Shown: positions 1 through 8,185 of the stretch, in pieces | How the letters are laid out: each line of letters starts with the position of its first letter | Numbering within the stretch: position 1 is the first letter of the stretch | Assembly (NCBI RefSeq): GCF_900110265.1 | Contig: NZ_FODB01000037.1 | Span: 1 to 38,216, forward strand | DNA length: 38,216 nt | Direction of reading: 5' to 3' | Source of the DNA: Vreelandella aquamarina | GTDB taxonomy: Bacteria; Pseudomonadota; Gammaproteobacteria; Pseudomonadales; Halomonadaceae | Translations under genes and position numbers: made by a program | Notes under the pieces: generated by a model | What the model was told of the DNA's origin: nothing | Database searches by the model: none | The model's input: the letters and a program-made list of their open reading frames with translations, nothing else

Positions 1-80
1 TGCCGAACTCAGCAGTGAAACCGCTTAGCGCCGATGGTAGTGTGGGGTCTCCCCATGCGAGAGTAGGTCATCGTCAGGCA
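1..80 (+). rRNA. rrf: 5S ribosomal RNA, 3' part
   Basis: The first 80 bases match the conserved second half of bacterial 5S rRNA: the CCGAACTCAG-type loop, the GCGCCGATGGTAGTGTGGGG segment, and the closing CCCCATGCGAGAGTAGG helix strand. Roughly the first 40 nt of the about 120-nt molecule lie outside the window. Two intrinsic terminators follow, as expected at the end of an rRNA operon. The exact 3' end near base 80 is estimated from the E. coli molecule. Confidence 0.93.
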
Positions 81-94
81 CTTATACCGCAAAG

Positions 95-121
95 AACCCA
101 GCCCATCGGCTGGGTTTTTTG
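95..121 (+). terminator. Intrinsic terminator of the rRNA operon
   Basis: A perfect 9-bp stem (AACCCAGCC at 95-103 with GGCTGGGTT at 108-116) with a CATC loop is followed directly by a T run. It sits 15 bases after the 5S 3' end, so it should end the rRNA transcript. Confidence 0.92.
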
Positions 122-123
122 TT

Positions 124-142
124 GCGCGCTCGATAAGCGCGC
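124..142 (+). other. GC-rich hairpin between two terminators
   Basis: A 7-bp perfect stem, GCGCGCT (124-130) with AGCGCGC (136-142), has a CGATA loop. It has no T run and lies between the two terminators. It may help protect the transcript end or have no function. Confidence 0.5.
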
Positions 143-150
143 CAAGCCTC

Positions 151-183
151 AAGCCCCGTGCATACTGTGCTCGGGGCTTTTTT
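151..183 (+). terminator. Second tandem terminator after the rRNA operon
   Basis: The stem AAGCCCCG (151-158) pairs with CGGGGCTT (172-179), closing a 13-base loop, and is followed by a run of Ts to base 183. It is a backup terminator for the rRNA operon and shields the convergent dehydrogenase gene from read-through. On the opposite strand the sequence after the stem is not U-rich, so it is a poorer terminator for that gene. Confidence 0.85.
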
Positions 184-192
184 GCTCTGCTT

Positions 193-906
193 TTACCAGT
201 CAATAGGTTCACCTGCACAGTCCCAGAAGCTGCCGGTCGTCTCTTGCGAGCGCTTGGCCATGACGTCAATTAACTGTTTCACCACGAACTCTGCGCTAAA
301 TAGCTTTTCGGTAGGTACACGGGCTTGAAAAGGCTTTTGGAGGCAGAGAACAATCGACTGTTTATTAAGCCTCTTAAGCTCAATAGCGGCGGTTCTCAAC
401 AGCATATTATGCGCGGCTTTACTAGCACGATAGCTATACCAGCCACCATACCCATTGTCAGTGATAGATCCTACACGAGCAGAAAGGCTGGCAATAATGG
501 TAGCGTGCTTGCCCTGTAGAGAAGGCTTTAGAGCAGCGAGTAGCAGGGCTGGGGTTGCCGCATTAATATGCATCACCTGGGCAAATGATACTTCATCCAA
601 CTGCTCCAGGCGCTTTTCTGGCTGTATGTTTTGGGAGGCATCGTGAAGCAGCCCGATCGCGTTGAAGAGTAGGTGGACAGGTCGGCCGTTTACCCTTTCA
701 CAGAGTGCTTGTCGGCCTGTGGTGGTGGTGATATCCGCAGTGATTGAGTCAAGCTTGGGATGTTCAAAAACGAGGGGGGAGCGGCTAACCGCAATCACAT
801 GCCCTGTTTGCGGAGATGAAAGCAGGCTTTGCAGTATGGCGCTTCCTATACCGCCATTTGCACCTGCCACAACGGCGGTGAAACCTTCTGGAAGATGAGG
901 CAGCAT
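193..906 (-). CDS. Short-chain dehydrogenase/reductase (C-factor-like), missing the post-beta6 PG loop
   Basis: This 237-residue protein is a Rossmann-fold oxidoreductase of the classical SDR superfamily. The N-terminal dinucleotide motif GANGGIG is at residues 15-21, the structural NAIG is at 82-85, and the catalytic Ser is around 140-142 with Y159 and K163 (YRASK). The C-terminal stretch (KPFQARVP, then EKLF, ending EPIDW) is typical of CsgA/C-factor-like SDRs. In that family a HPGTVxTxLS-type segment normally precedes KPFQ; here IVLCL runs straight into QKPFQ, so about ten residues appear deleted in frame. A GGAG sits 6 bases before the ATG. The substrate is unknown. The gene is convergent with the rRNA operon and codirectional with flgMN but probably has its own promoter. 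Confidence 0.85.
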   Translation of the reverse strand: MLPHLPEGFTAVVAGANGGIGSAILQSLLSSPQTGHVIAVSRSPLVFEHPKLDSITADITTTTGRQALCERVNGRPVHLLFNAIGLLHDASQNIQPEKRLEQLDEVSFAQVMHINAATPALLLAALKPSLQGKHATIIASLSARVGSITDNGYGGWYSYRASKAAHNMLLRTAAIELKRLNKQSIVLCLQKPFQARVPTEKLFSAEFVVKQLIDVMAKRSQETTGSFWDCAGEPIDW

Positions 907-953
907 AACAAGCTCCGATGGTGAACGATATTGTTCCCATTGAAGCGCTTTGT

Positions 954-981
954 ATAGTATTTGTCTATGATTGCTTGTTAA
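954..981 (-). promoter_or_regulatory. Candidate sigma-70 promoter of the SDR gene
   Basis: Read on the minus strand, TTAACA (981-976) and TACTAT (959-954) are separated by 16 bp, lying about 50 bp upstream of the SDR start. The -35 matches TTGACA at five of six positions; the -10 is weaker. The -35 overlaps the flgN stop codon. Confidence 0.4.
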
Positions 982-1427
982 GCAGAGGCATTAATGCGGC
1001 CCGGCTGAGCACTATTGCGCCCGTTGGGCTTGTAGAGCGTTTTTTCTGCAATTTGGCGAATGTAGTCCAGCATCTCCTGGTTATGCTTCATACGCAATGA
1101 GAGCATTTGCCCGGTTAATGCATTCATTCGTGAAACCCGCTCGCTTTTTTCTAGCAAGCTTTCCCAGGTTGCTAGGCATTCAGCATCTGTGGCCGCCAGC
1201 TTCGCGCCAGGAGCGCCTTCTGGATAGCCAAGCTTTGCCTGTACACCGCGACGTAATACCTCCATGCGTTCTAGTTCTTCTAGAAGCGCCTGTTTCTTAC
1301 CCGCGATATCAGTCAATATATCGCCATCAATACTGCCTTTGGTCAACTGCTCTTGTTCGCTGGAGAGTAAAGCAATCAAATCCTCGAGGCGTTGCAACTG
1401 ACTGGAGAGTAGGCGTGAAAGGCTCAT
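978..1427 (-). CDS. flgN: Flagellar export chaperone FlgN
   Basis: This 149-residue, mostly helical protein has the FlgN family layout: an amphipathic N-terminal helix pair (SRLLSSQLQRLEDLIALLSSEQ), a central helix around residues 40-60, and a C-terminal helix (NQEMLDYI) followed by a short basic tail. FlgN binds the hook-filament junction proteins FlgK and FlgL before export and delivers them to the export ATPase complex. It follows flgM with an 8-base gap, so the two are co-transcribed as in enterics. Identification rests on length, helical pattern and position; sequence conservation in this family is low. Confidence 0.9.
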   Translation of the reverse strand: MSLSRLLSSQLQRLEDLIALLSSEQEQLTKGSIDGDILTDIAGKKQALLEELERMEVLRRGVQAKLGYPEGAPGAKLAATDAECLATWESLLEKSERVSRMNALTGQMLSLRMKHNQEMLDYIRQIAEKTLYKPNGRNSAQPGRINASA

Positions 1428-1435
1428 AGGTAGAT

Positions 1436-1702
1436 TTACTGATCTTTCAAGTTGGCAATTAGACCATCCGCAATACGGTCGGCACGCACTTCGAGCCGTC
1501 CCTTACGAATAGCATCACGAATTTCCTGTACCTTAGCCATGTCGATATCCTGGCTGCTATCGATGCTAGATTGGCTGAGCTGAGTCGCTTCACGGGTAGT
1601 ATTACCCGTTTCAGGCTGCTTTGCTTCACCTACCTTCTGTGCGTCATCACGCTGCTGCGCTGGAGTATTGCGAAGCAGCGGATTAAGGTTATCAATTTTC
1701 AC
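1436..1702 (-). CDS. flgM: Anti-sigma-28 factor FlgM
   Basis: This 88-residue protein opens with MKIDNLNPL and has a disordered polar N-terminal half. Its C-terminal helices (VQEIRDAIRKGRLEVRADRI and a following IADGLIANL region) form the sigma-28-binding part. FlgM holds FliA inactive until the hook is complete and FlgM is exported. The start codon is GTG at 1702, with a GAGG 8 bases upstream. A sigma-28 promoter lies 50-76 bases upstream, between flgA and flgM, giving the same autoregulated late expression known from Salmonella. Confidence 0.95.
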   Translation of the reverse strand: MKIDNLNPLLRNTPAQQRDDAQKVGEAKQPETGNTTREATQLSQSSIDSSQDIDMAKVQEIRDAIRKGRLEVRADRIADGLIANLKDQ

Positions 1703-1751
1703 GTTGTTGGCCTCATCGTCAACGTTGGGGCGCCGCGCGCTGTATTACTAT

Positions 1752-1778
1752 CTATCGGCCTAGATGCTAAACACTTTA
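1752..1778 (-). promoter_or_regulatory. Sigma-28 (FliA) promoter of flgMN
   Basis: On the minus strand TAAAGTGT (1778-1771), an 11-bp spacer and GCCGATAG (1759-1752) match the FliA consensus TAAAGTTT-N11-GCCGATAA with one mismatch in each box. It is positioned about 50 bases before the flgM GTG and would transcribe flgM and flgN. Confidence 0.88.
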
Positions 1779-1787
1779 GGTCTTAGG

Positions 1788-2501
1788 CTAAAAATCCACC
1801 ATTAATGTGCCTTGGCCGATCACCCGCGCCGTCATTATTTCACGAGAACCAAAACGCACACGAATGGTTTCTCCTTGTGCCCCATCAGCAAGCGCCTCCC
1901 CCTCTCGAGAGACACGAAAGCCAGTTCCTTCTGCTATGACTGTTACGCGCTGCCCGCGTTCCACGAGGCTAGGTGCTTGCAGGAAATGCGCCTGAAACGT
2001 GCTGCCACTACGGATAGGCCGCTGAGCTACTTTGCCGACAATATCGGCCTGGTCGGTCAGCGATTGGCTAGATAAATCGCTAAGGTTGCCTTCTCGCTGG
2101 TCGAGCATAGCTGCGGTAACCAACGTGCCTCTATCAATATCTTGGCTTGCCACAACGTAGCTGCCAATGACATCTACTTCTGCCTGCAGGTAGCGTACTT
2201 GACGCCCATCAGCTCCACACCTAACGCCTACAGAAACACGCCCAATAGGAGCTTGGTTAGGGTTAGTAAGAAAGGGTGTTGGCTGTATGCAGGTGGGTAA
2301 ATGGGGGGATGGCGGTGCGATATTGATGACTGCCTCTTGTCCCAGGGCCTGTGCTTCTTGATAGAGAAATTGCTGGACGCTTTCAACAAGTGACTGATCG
2401 CTTGTTTCTGCCCAGGAGGGTTGGGATAGGCCAACACATAGCAGTAACAACAATGACTTAACTGCTGAGTAGCGTGCAACAATGTGCAGCAAATAGCGCA
2501 T
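1788..2501 (-). CDS. flgA: Flagellar P-ring assembly chaperone FlgA
   Basis: This 237-residue secreted protein has a signal peptide with a Leu-rich core and probable cleavage after SWA (residue 31). The C-terminal two thirds form a SAF-type domain plus the FlgA core: ASQDIDRGTLVTAAML, then GKVAQRPIRSGSTF, and a closing region with VTVIAEGTGFRVS and RVIGQGTLMVDF. FlgA is the periplasmic chaperone that assists FlgI polymerisation into the P ring. The gene is divergent from flgB, and flgM follows after an 85-base gap holding the flgM promoter, which copies the enterobacterial flgA-flgM-flgN arrangement. Confidence 0.95.
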   Translation of the reverse strand: MRYLLHIVARYSAVKSLLLLLCVGLSQPSWAETSDQSLVESVQQFLYQEAQALGQEAVINIAPPSPHLPTCIQPTPFLTNPNQAPIGRVSVGVRCGADGRQVRYLQAEVDVIGSYVVASQDIDRGTLVTAAMLDQREGNLSDLSSQSLTDQADIVGKVAQRPIRSGSTFQAHFLQAPSLVERGQRVTVIAEGTGFRVSREGEALADGAQGETIRVRFGSREIMTARVIGQGTLMVDF

Positions 2502-2696
2502 GGGTAAAGTCGCCCAGTATAGAAAATCAGATGGTAAACATCAGCATGGGAGTGTAATGCAAAAGTATCCTACGCATCATGGGAAATGCTGGTGTAAACG
2601 GTAGCTGTTCCATGCTTTAAGGTGAAAGAGTGGAGCATATTATTCATCATCAACAATTTCCGGTTTATTTCTGCCTCTCAGCGAGCGAGGGTCGGC
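2502..2696. promoter_or_regulatory. Divergent flgA/flgB control region
   Basis: These 195 bases separate the divergent flgA and flgB starts. Because flhDC is present in the window, FlhDC-activated class II promoters facing both ways are expected here. I see only an isolated TATACT on the minus strand (2521-2516), too close to the flgA start to be convincing. I see no clear sigma-28 or sigma-54 promoter and no FlhDC box I can call with confidence. Confidence 0.35.
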
Positions 2697-3125
2697 ATGA
2701 TTGATCAGCTTGAATCTGCCTTTAACTTCCATCAGCAGGCGCTGGGCCTGCGCCAAGCACGTCACCAAGTGCTAGCCGCTAACATTGCCAATGCGGATAC
2801 GCCCAACTATAAGGCGCGCGACATTGACTTTGCCAGCGAGCTGAAGAAAGCCGTGGACGGCAGCCAGGCCCAGCAGCAGAACGGTGGCTTGGCATTGGCG
2901 CGTACCTCCGATCGCCATTTGGCGGGTGAGGGGCCTGCCTGGCAAGGCGCAGGAAGTGCAGATTTGCTGTATCGAATTCCTGACCAGCCAAGTCTAGATG
3001 GCAATACGGTGGATATGGACCGTGAGCGAACCCAGTTCGCGGATAACGCTGTGCGCTACCAGGCGGCGCTCACCATTATGAACCGTCGTATTCAGGGTCT
3101 GAAAAATGCGATGCAACCTGAATAA
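2697..3125 (+). CDS. flgB: Flagellar proximal rod protein FlgB
   Basis: This 142-residue rod subunit starts with MIDQLESAF and carries the rod/hook N-terminal signature AANIANADTPNYKARDIDF. It ends with the coiled-coil C-terminal helix (NAVRYQAALTIMNRRI). It assembles on the MS ring/FliE adaptor as the first rod segment. The ATG at 2697 is chosen over longer upstream in-frame starts because homologues begin here and a GAGGG lies just upstream. It is the first gene of the flgBCDEFGHIJ run; flgC follows after 25 bases. Confidence 0.95.
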   Translation: MIDQLESAFNFHQQALGLRQARHQVLAANIANADTPNYKARDIDFASELKKAVDGSQAQQQNGGLALARTSDRHLAGEGPAWQGAGSADLLYRIPDQPSLDGNTVDMDRERTQFADNAVRYQAALTIMNRRIQGLKNAMQPE

Positions 3126-3150
3126 CCTAGTAATAGGAGAAAAATAAGCG

Positions 3151-3561
3151 ATGTCGATGTTTTCAGCGTTTGATATTGCCGGTTCTGCGATGAGCGCCCA
3201 AGCGCAGCGTATGAATGTAACGGCAAGCAACATGGCCAATGCCGATAGCGTGGCAGGGCCCGATGGTGAAACCTACCGCGCAAAGCAGGTGATGTTTGAA
3301 ACCCAGGCACAGTCTAACCGCTACGGTGTTGGCGGCGTCCGGGTTACTGAGGTTGTGGAAAACGATTCACCGCTGCGCATGGAGTATATGCCGAACCACC
3401 CAGCGGCTGATGAAGATGGCTACGTTGCTAAGCCGAATGTTGAGCCGGTCCATGAGATGGTCAATATGATTTCGGCATCGCGCTCCTATCAGGCCAACGT
3501 AGAGGTTTTCAACACAACCAAGCAGATGATGGTTCAGACTCTATCGCTCGGTGAGGGCTAA
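3151..3561 (+). CDS. flgC: Flagellar proximal rod protein FlgC
   Basis: This 136-residue protein has the N-terminal rod signature MNVTASNMANADS and the C-terminal motif EPVHEMVNMISASRSYQANV, which with the flanking helices forms the axial coiled coil. It is a rod subunit stacked distal to FlgB. AGGAG precedes the ATG. flgD starts 2 bases after its stop, indicating tight coupling. Confidence 0.96.
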   Translation: MSMFSAFDIAGSAMSAQAQRMNVTASNMANADSVAGPDGETYRAKQVMFETQAQSNRYGVGGVRVTEVVENDSPLRMEYMPNHPAADEDGYVAKPNVEPVHEMVNMISASRSYQANVEVFNTTKQMMVQTLSLGEG

Positions 3562-3563
3562 CG

Positions 3564-4253
3564 ATGAGCACAATTAACCCAGCAACGTTATCCAATATTA
3601 ATGGTGGTGGCGTTCAACTACAGCAGAGCCAGTCAGAAGAGCTACGTAATAGTTTTATGACGCTGCTTATCACCCAGCTTCAGAACCAAGATCCTCTGAA
3701 GCCGATGGAAAACGCGGAGATGACGTCACAGATTGCTCAAATCAACACCGTCAGTGGCATTGAGCAGCTCAACTCGACGTTGGAAAGCATTACCAGCCAA
3801 ATGAATGCCAACCAGGCGCTGCAGGCGAGTGGGCTAATTGGCCAAGGCGTCATGGTGCCTGGTCGTCAGATCATGTTGGAGCAGGATGGTGAAGGCCAGC
3901 CTTACTCTACGCCCTTTGGTATTGAGCTAGCGCAACCAGCAGCAAATGTGCAGGCAACGATTTTGGGTCAAGGCGGCCAGGTAATCCGTCGCTACGACTT
4001 GGGCTCTGTTGAAGAGGGCGTGCAGTCTTTCCAGTGGGATGGAAAAAATGATCAGGGTGATGTTGTCGCCAGTAATCGCTATACAGTGCAGCTAGAAGCA
4101 ACGGACGCCGAAGGCGAAGTGATTGAGTCTACTGCCCTTAACTACGCCATTGTTAATAGCGTGACACCCAACGATGGCAATGGCGGTGTTCGGCTGGACC
4201 TTGGGGCCATTTACGGGCAAATCAGCCTGAATGACGTGAAACAAATTCTTTGA
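3564..4253 (+). CDS. flgD: Flagellar hook cap / assembly protein FlgD
   Basis: This 229-residue protein has the FlgD N-terminal export and capping segment (FMTLLITQLQNQDPLKPMEN and then EMTSQIAQINTVSGIEQLN). A C-terminal FlgD Tudor/Ig-like part follows, with FQWDGKNDQGD, the hallmark W-D/N-G loop. FlgD caps the growing hook and is needed for FlgE polymerisation; it is discarded once the hook is finished. Its length is close to the usual 220-240 residues. Confidence 0.95.
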   Translation: MSTINPATLSNINGGGVQLQQSQSEELRNSFMTLLITQLQNQDPLKPMENAEMTSQIAQINTVSGIEQLNSTLESITSQMNANQALQASGLIGQGVMVPGRQIMLEQDGEGQPYSTPFGIELAQPAANVQATILGQGGQVIRRYDLGSVEEGVQSFQWDGKNDQGDVVASNRYTVQLEATDAEGEVIESTALNYAIVNSVTPNDGNGGVRLDLGAIYGQISLNDVKQIL

Positions 4254-4285
4254 TCTCTAACATAGCCTGTTTCTAGGAGAAAAAA

Positions 4286-5821
4286 ATGAGCTTTTCTCAA
4301 GCATTAAGTGGTCTGAATGCCCAGTCCGAAAACCTTAAAATTCTCGGCAATAATATTGCTAACTCGCAAACCGTAGGCTTTAAAAGCTCAGGTGCAATAT
4401 TTTCTGATGTATTTGCCGGTGCAAGTAGCCAAGTGGGTCTGGGGGTAAAAATTTCGGATGTTCGTCAAGACTTTACGGCAGGCGATTTGGAAACCTCAGG
4501 TCGCACGTTGGATCTAGCGGTGGCAGGCGAAGGTTTTTATCGTATAGAACAAGCTAACGGTGAAATCGCTTATACTCGTAATGGCCAGTTTAGCCAAGAT
4601 AATCAAGGGTTTTTGGTCAATGCGTCAGGGCAACGGTTAACAGGTTATGGCCTTTCTGATCCTAATGATCCTTTTTCAGCTGTTGTTCCAGGCGGAGCTC
4701 CTCAAGCACTAAATATTCCAACAGCTGATATTCCCGCAAAGGCGACTGCTGATGTGACGGCTACCTATAACCTGGATGCGAGCACAGTGCCTGGGCAGGG
4801 TTTGCAGCAAGCAACTGTTCAAGCGGTGGATGGAAATGGGGCTTTAATAACAGTCGATAATGACGGCGCGTATGATGCTAATGGCGATCCACTCGAAATC
4901 GATGTTTCGTATCATTACTCAAATAGTTTCACTACCTTCGATTCTTTGGGAAATGAACGAAATGTCACAATGTACTATGAAAAGGTAGATGATAATACCT
5001 GGAAAGCATTTCAAGCCGTCGATGGGAAGCTTGCATTTGATGGGGATCCTAATGTTGGGCCAGTCGATTTGGATAATTCTTTTTGGCTAAGGTTTAACAG
5101 CAATGGCCAACTCCTTAAATATAGTGATGTAGGAGTAACTGGAGCTCGAGATGAAGATGCGGTTATAGGTGTTGCGGATGCTGGGTATCGACTTACTTTC
5201 GGCACTCCCGGCACTCCCGGCACTCCCGGCACTCCCGGTACTCCTGCTGCGCTTGCAGAAAATGGTGCATCAGCCAATGGCCAAGCCGCTGCTGATGCAT
5301 TCAGTGCAACAGCAGCTGATAATCCAGGTGCTACAAAAGCCTTTGCAGATTTAGAATTTATCGTGGGTGATGGTGCAGACCCGCTTAATTATGACTTTAC
5401 TTTGACCGGTACTACACAATTTAACAATAACTCTGTACAAAATACGCTCACGCAAGATGGTTATACCTCTGGCAGCCTTGCTGGCTTAGAAATAACGCGC
5501 GAGGGTCGTGTTATTCGTATTTATACCAATGAAGAGCGCCGCGATGCGGGGCAAATTGTATTGGCTAACTTCGCTAACGAAGAAGGTCTACAGTCTATAG
5601 GTGATAATGCATGGCGTGAAACTAACGCATCGGGTATCGGCATTCTAGGTACTGGTGGTACCGGCGTTTTTGGTACCATCGAATCTGGTGTGTTAGAGAA
5701 CTCTAACGTTGATCTTGCTAAACAGCTGGTGGATACCATTGTTGCGCAGCGTGCCTACCAAGCGAACTCGACGTCGATCAGCACTCAGGACGAGCTCCTG
5801 CAGACCATTATTAATCTTTGA
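4286..5821 (+). CDS. flgE: Flagellar hook protein FlgE, with a Gly-Thr-Pro repeat
   Basis: This 511-residue hook subunit opens with SFSQALSGLNAQSENLKILG and the NNIANSQTVGFK signature. It ends with the axial helix (NVDLAKQLVDTIVAQRAYQANS). At 511 residues it is longer than enterobacterial FlgE (about 400), the extra length lying in the exposed middle domains. Residues 306-320 are five consecutive Gly-Thr-Pro units coded by a 9-bp tandem repeat, followed by an Ala-rich stretch. The middle of the gene (about 4700-5500) looks AT-richer than the conserved ends, as is usual for variable surface domains. RBS TAGGAG lies upstream of the ATG. Confidence 0.96.
   Translation: MSFSQALSGLNAQSENLKILGNNIANSQTVGFKSSGAIFSDVFAGASSQVGLGVKISDVRQDFTAGDLETSGRTLDLAVAGEGFYRIEQANGEIAYTRNGQFSQDNQGFLVNASGQRLTGYGLSDPNDPFSAVVPGGAPQALNIPTADIPAKATADVTATYNLDASTVPGQGLQQATVQAVDGNGALITVDNDGAYDANGDPLEIDVSYHYSNSFTTFDSLGNERNVTMYYEKVDDNTWKAFQAVDGKLAFDGDPNVGPVDLDNSFWLRFNSNGQLLKYSDVGVTGARDEDAVIGVADAGYRLTFGTPGTPGTPGTPGTPAALAENGASANGQAAADAFSATAADNPGATKAFADLEFIVGDGADPLNYDFTLTGTTQFNNNSVQNTLTQDGYTSGSLAGLEITREGRVIRIYTNEERRDAGQIVLANFANEEGLQSIGDNAWRETNASGIGILGTGGTGVFGTIESGVLENSNVDLAKQLVDTIVAQRAYQANSTSISTQDELLQTIINL
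5201..5245 (+). repeat. 9-bp in-frame tandem repeat in flgE
   Basis: Four identical copies of GGCACTCCC (5201-5236) are followed by one diverged copy, GGTACTCCT (5237-5245). The frame places each unit exactly on Gly-Thr-Pro. Copy-number change by slippage would alter the length of the hook protein's surface loop by 3 residues without shifting the frame. Confidence 0.95.
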
Positions 5822-5850
5822 TGATCGTTTGTTGATAAGGAGTTAGTGCT

Positions 5851-6609
5851 GTGGACCGCATGCTATACACCGCCATGAGTGGCGCTAAACACACGATGGA
5901 CCAGCAATCGGTAGTGAACAATAACCTATCGAATGTATCCACCGCTGGTTTTCGTGCTCAGTTGCAGGCTGCGCGCTCGGTACCCATCGAGGGCGCAGGT
6001 ATCCTGCCAACAAGGGTGTCGGCGGTGACAACCACGCCGGGTACGGATTTCTCACAAGGCCCCATCGAGCGAACTGGACGTATGTTAGATGTGGCCATGC
6101 AAGGAAACGCCTGGATGGCGGTATTAGCAGAAGATGGCACAGAGACCTATACCCGTCGCGGTGATTTGCAGCTCGATAGCGACGGTGTGCTACTTAGCGT
6201 GGGCCGCCCTGTGATGGGGGACGCTGGGCCGATTGCTGTTCCACAGGGCGCGCAAATCTCATTTGGGGCAGATGGCACGATTAGTGCCATTCCTCAAGGA
6301 GAGGGCCCTGAGGCAATGGTGGACGTTGGCCGCATCAAACTCGTTACACCGGATGAACAGGCCCTGGAGCGTGGTGAGGATGGTTTGTTCAGGGCGCCTC
6401 CTGGCGATGATGGTGCGCCAGGCGTACTTCAAGCTGATGAAGAGGCGCGTCTGGTAAGTGGCGCTCTAGAGGGCAGTAACGTCAGCGCCGTGGATGCCAT
6501 GGTCTCCATGATTGACGTGGCGCGCCGCTACGATATGCAGATGAAGATGCTAAGTACGGCGGATGAAAATGCTCAGCGAGCTAACAGTATTTTATCTATT
6601 CAGGGCTAA
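5851..6609 (+). CDS. flgF: Flagellar proximal rod protein FlgF
   Basis: This 252-residue rod protein starts MDRMLYTAMSGAKHTMDQQ and has the VNNNLSNVSTAGFRAQ signature. Its C-terminal helix includes NVSAVDAMVSMIDVARRYDMQMK. The start is taken as the GTG at 5851, 8 bases after AAGGAG, since homologues begin MDR-LY; the ATG three codons later is a less likely start. FlgF forms the rod segment between FlgC and FlgG. Confidence 0.95.
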   Translation: MDRMLYTAMSGAKHTMDQQSVVNNNLSNVSTAGFRAQLQAARSVPIEGAGILPTRVSAVTTTPGTDFSQGPIERTGRMLDVAMQGNAWMAVLAEDGTETYTRRGDLQLDSDGVLLSVGRPVMGDAGPIAVPQGAQISFGADGTISAIPQGEGPEAMVDVGRIKLVTPDEQALERGEDGLFRAPPGDDGAPGVLQADEEARLVSGALEGSNVSAVDAMVSMIDVARRYDMQMKMLSTADENAQRANSILSIQG

Positions 6610-6639
6610 TCGCAGCCACTCAGCCAAAGGAATTTACGT

Positions 6640-7422
6640 ATGATTAAGTCTTTGTGGACTGCCAAGACCGGGCTAGAGTCTCAGCAAACCAAACTAGATG
6701 TTATTTCGAACAACTTGGCGAACGTCAGCACCAATGGCTTTAAACGTTCGCGCCCGGTATTCGAAGACCTACTCTACCAAAATATGCGCCAGCCTGGGGC
6801 CCAGAACAATATTCAGGACCGCCTACCGTCAGGTATGCAGATTGGTACGGGTGTACGCGCCGTTGCCACCGAGCGTTTGCATACGCAGGGCAGCTTGGAA
6901 GAGACAGGTAATTCCCGTGATCTAGCGATTGATGGTGAGGGGTTTTTCCAAGTGTTGATGCCAGACGGGACGCTTGGCTATACCCGCGATGGCAGTTTTC
7001 AACTCAATGAAAATGGCCAGATGGTCACGGCGAATGGCTACCCGCTGGAGCCAGCTATCTTTGTGCCTGCCAATGCGCTATCGGTCAACATCGGTGAAGA
7101 CGGTACCGTGAGTGTTCGTCAACCTGGTATCGCTCAGGATGCTGATATTGGGCAGATTAACGTTGCTTCTTTTATTAATCCCGCTGGCTTAGAAAGCATT
7201 GGTGGAAATCTTTATCTGGAGACCGGTGCCTCCGGTGCACCTAACCAGAATGCGCCTGGCAATAACGGTGCCGGACGACTCTTTCAAGGTTATGTAGAGA
7301 CCTCTAACGTAAACGTTGTGGAAGAAATGGTGAATATGATTCAAACACAGCGTGCTTATGAAATTAATAGCAAGGCTGTATCCACCAGTGACGAAATGCT
7401 AGCGCGACTGAGTCAGCTCTAA
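6640..7422 (+). CDS. flgG: Flagellar distal rod protein FlgG
   Basis: This 260-residue protein, the usual FlgG length, starts with [20 protein letters not shown] and the signature [18 protein letters not shown]. The rod-specific region around residues 45-65 ([19 protein letters not shown]) is typical of FlgG and keeps the rod straight. The C-terminal helix contains [22 protein letters not shown]. It builds the distal rod that crosses the P and L rings. Confidence 0.97.
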   Translation: MIKSLWTAKTGLESQQTKLDVISNNLANVSTNGFKRSRPVFEDLLYQNMRQPGAQNNIQDRLPSGMQIGTGVRAVATERLHTQGSLEETGNSRDLAIDGEGFFQVLMPDGTLGYTRDGSFQLNENGQMVTANGYPLEPAIFVPANALSVNIGEDGTVSVRQPGIAQDADIGQINVASFINPAGLESIGGNLYLETGASGAPNQNAPGNNGAGRLFQGYVETSNVNVVEEMVNMIQTQRAYEINSKAVSTSDEMLARLSQL

Positions 7423-7459
7423 TGTCATTGATCATCAGGGCATCTTAACGGGTCGCGTT

Positions 7460-8149
7460 ATGTTGGAATTAAACGTTGTGTTACGCCGCTGCATACTCGC
7501 TAGCCTAGCGCTGGTCGTTTTGGTTACTGCAGGGTGCGCGCAAATCCCGCGTGCCTCTGTCGTCGGCGAACAAGAGCAAATCACTATCATCGACCGTCCG
7601 CCACCTGTTCCTAATGGCTCTATTTATCAGGCGCGTCGCGGCTATCAGCCGCTTTTTGAAGATCGTCGGCCGCGCACGATAGGAGATATTCTGACCATTG
7701 TGCTGGATGAAGAAGTCAGCGCTAGTAAGAACTCTCAGTCCAATGCGAACCGTGCTGGTAGTGCAAGTCTGGAGCTAACTCAGTTGCCCGACGTGCTAGA
7801 TACCCTGGCGGAGTATGGCTTTGATATTGAGGCGGCCAATGACTTTACGGGAGGCGGTGGCTCCCAAGCGAACAATACGTTTACAGGCACGATTACGGTC
7901 TCGGTGCTGGAGGTCATGAATAATGGCAACCTCCGTGTGCGGGGTGAAAAGCAGATTGCTATTAATCAGGGAACTGAGTTTATTCGCTTTTCAGGCGTAG
8001 TAAACCCTCGCACCATCACGGCTCAAAATACCGTGCCCTCCACCCAGGTGGCTGATGCGCGGATTGAGTATGTTGGCGATGGCTATATTAATGAAGCGCA
8101 GCATATGGGTTGGCTGCAGCGCTTCTTCCTCAATGTGTCGCCGTTCTAG
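7460..8149 (+). CDS. flgH: Flagellar L-ring lipoprotein FlgH
   Basis: This 229-residue lipoprotein has a signal sequence with lipobox VTAGC (Cys at residue 26 of the ATG start). The mature part has the FlgH core: [43 protein letters not shown], and the C-terminal [18 protein letters not shown]. It forms the outer-membrane L ring. The ribosome binding site before ATG 7460 is weak, and a GTG at 7478 is a possible alternative start that keeps the lipobox. Confidence 0.95.
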   Translation: MLELNVVLRRCILASLALVVLVTAGCAQIPRASVVGEQEQITIIDRPPPVPNGSIYQARRGYQPLFEDRRPRTIGDILTIVLDEEVSASKNSQSNANRAGSASLELTQLPDVLDTLAEYGFDIEAANDFTGGGGSQANNTFTGTITVSVLEVMNNGNLRVRGEKQIAINQGTEFIRFSGVVNPRTITAQNTVPSTQVADARIEYVGDGYINEAQHMGWLQRFFLNVSPF

Positions 8150-8185
8150 GCGTGTTAATAAGTTCGACAACAGAGACCTGGTGAA

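Noticed and set aside
81..192. A tRNA or small protein gene after the 5S rRNA
   Set aside because: The sequence is fully taken up by three hairpins; no cloverleaf and no ribosome binding site were found.
5201..5245. On/off phase variation of flgE by repeat slippage
   Set aside because: The unit is 9 bp, so slippage changes length but never the reading frame.
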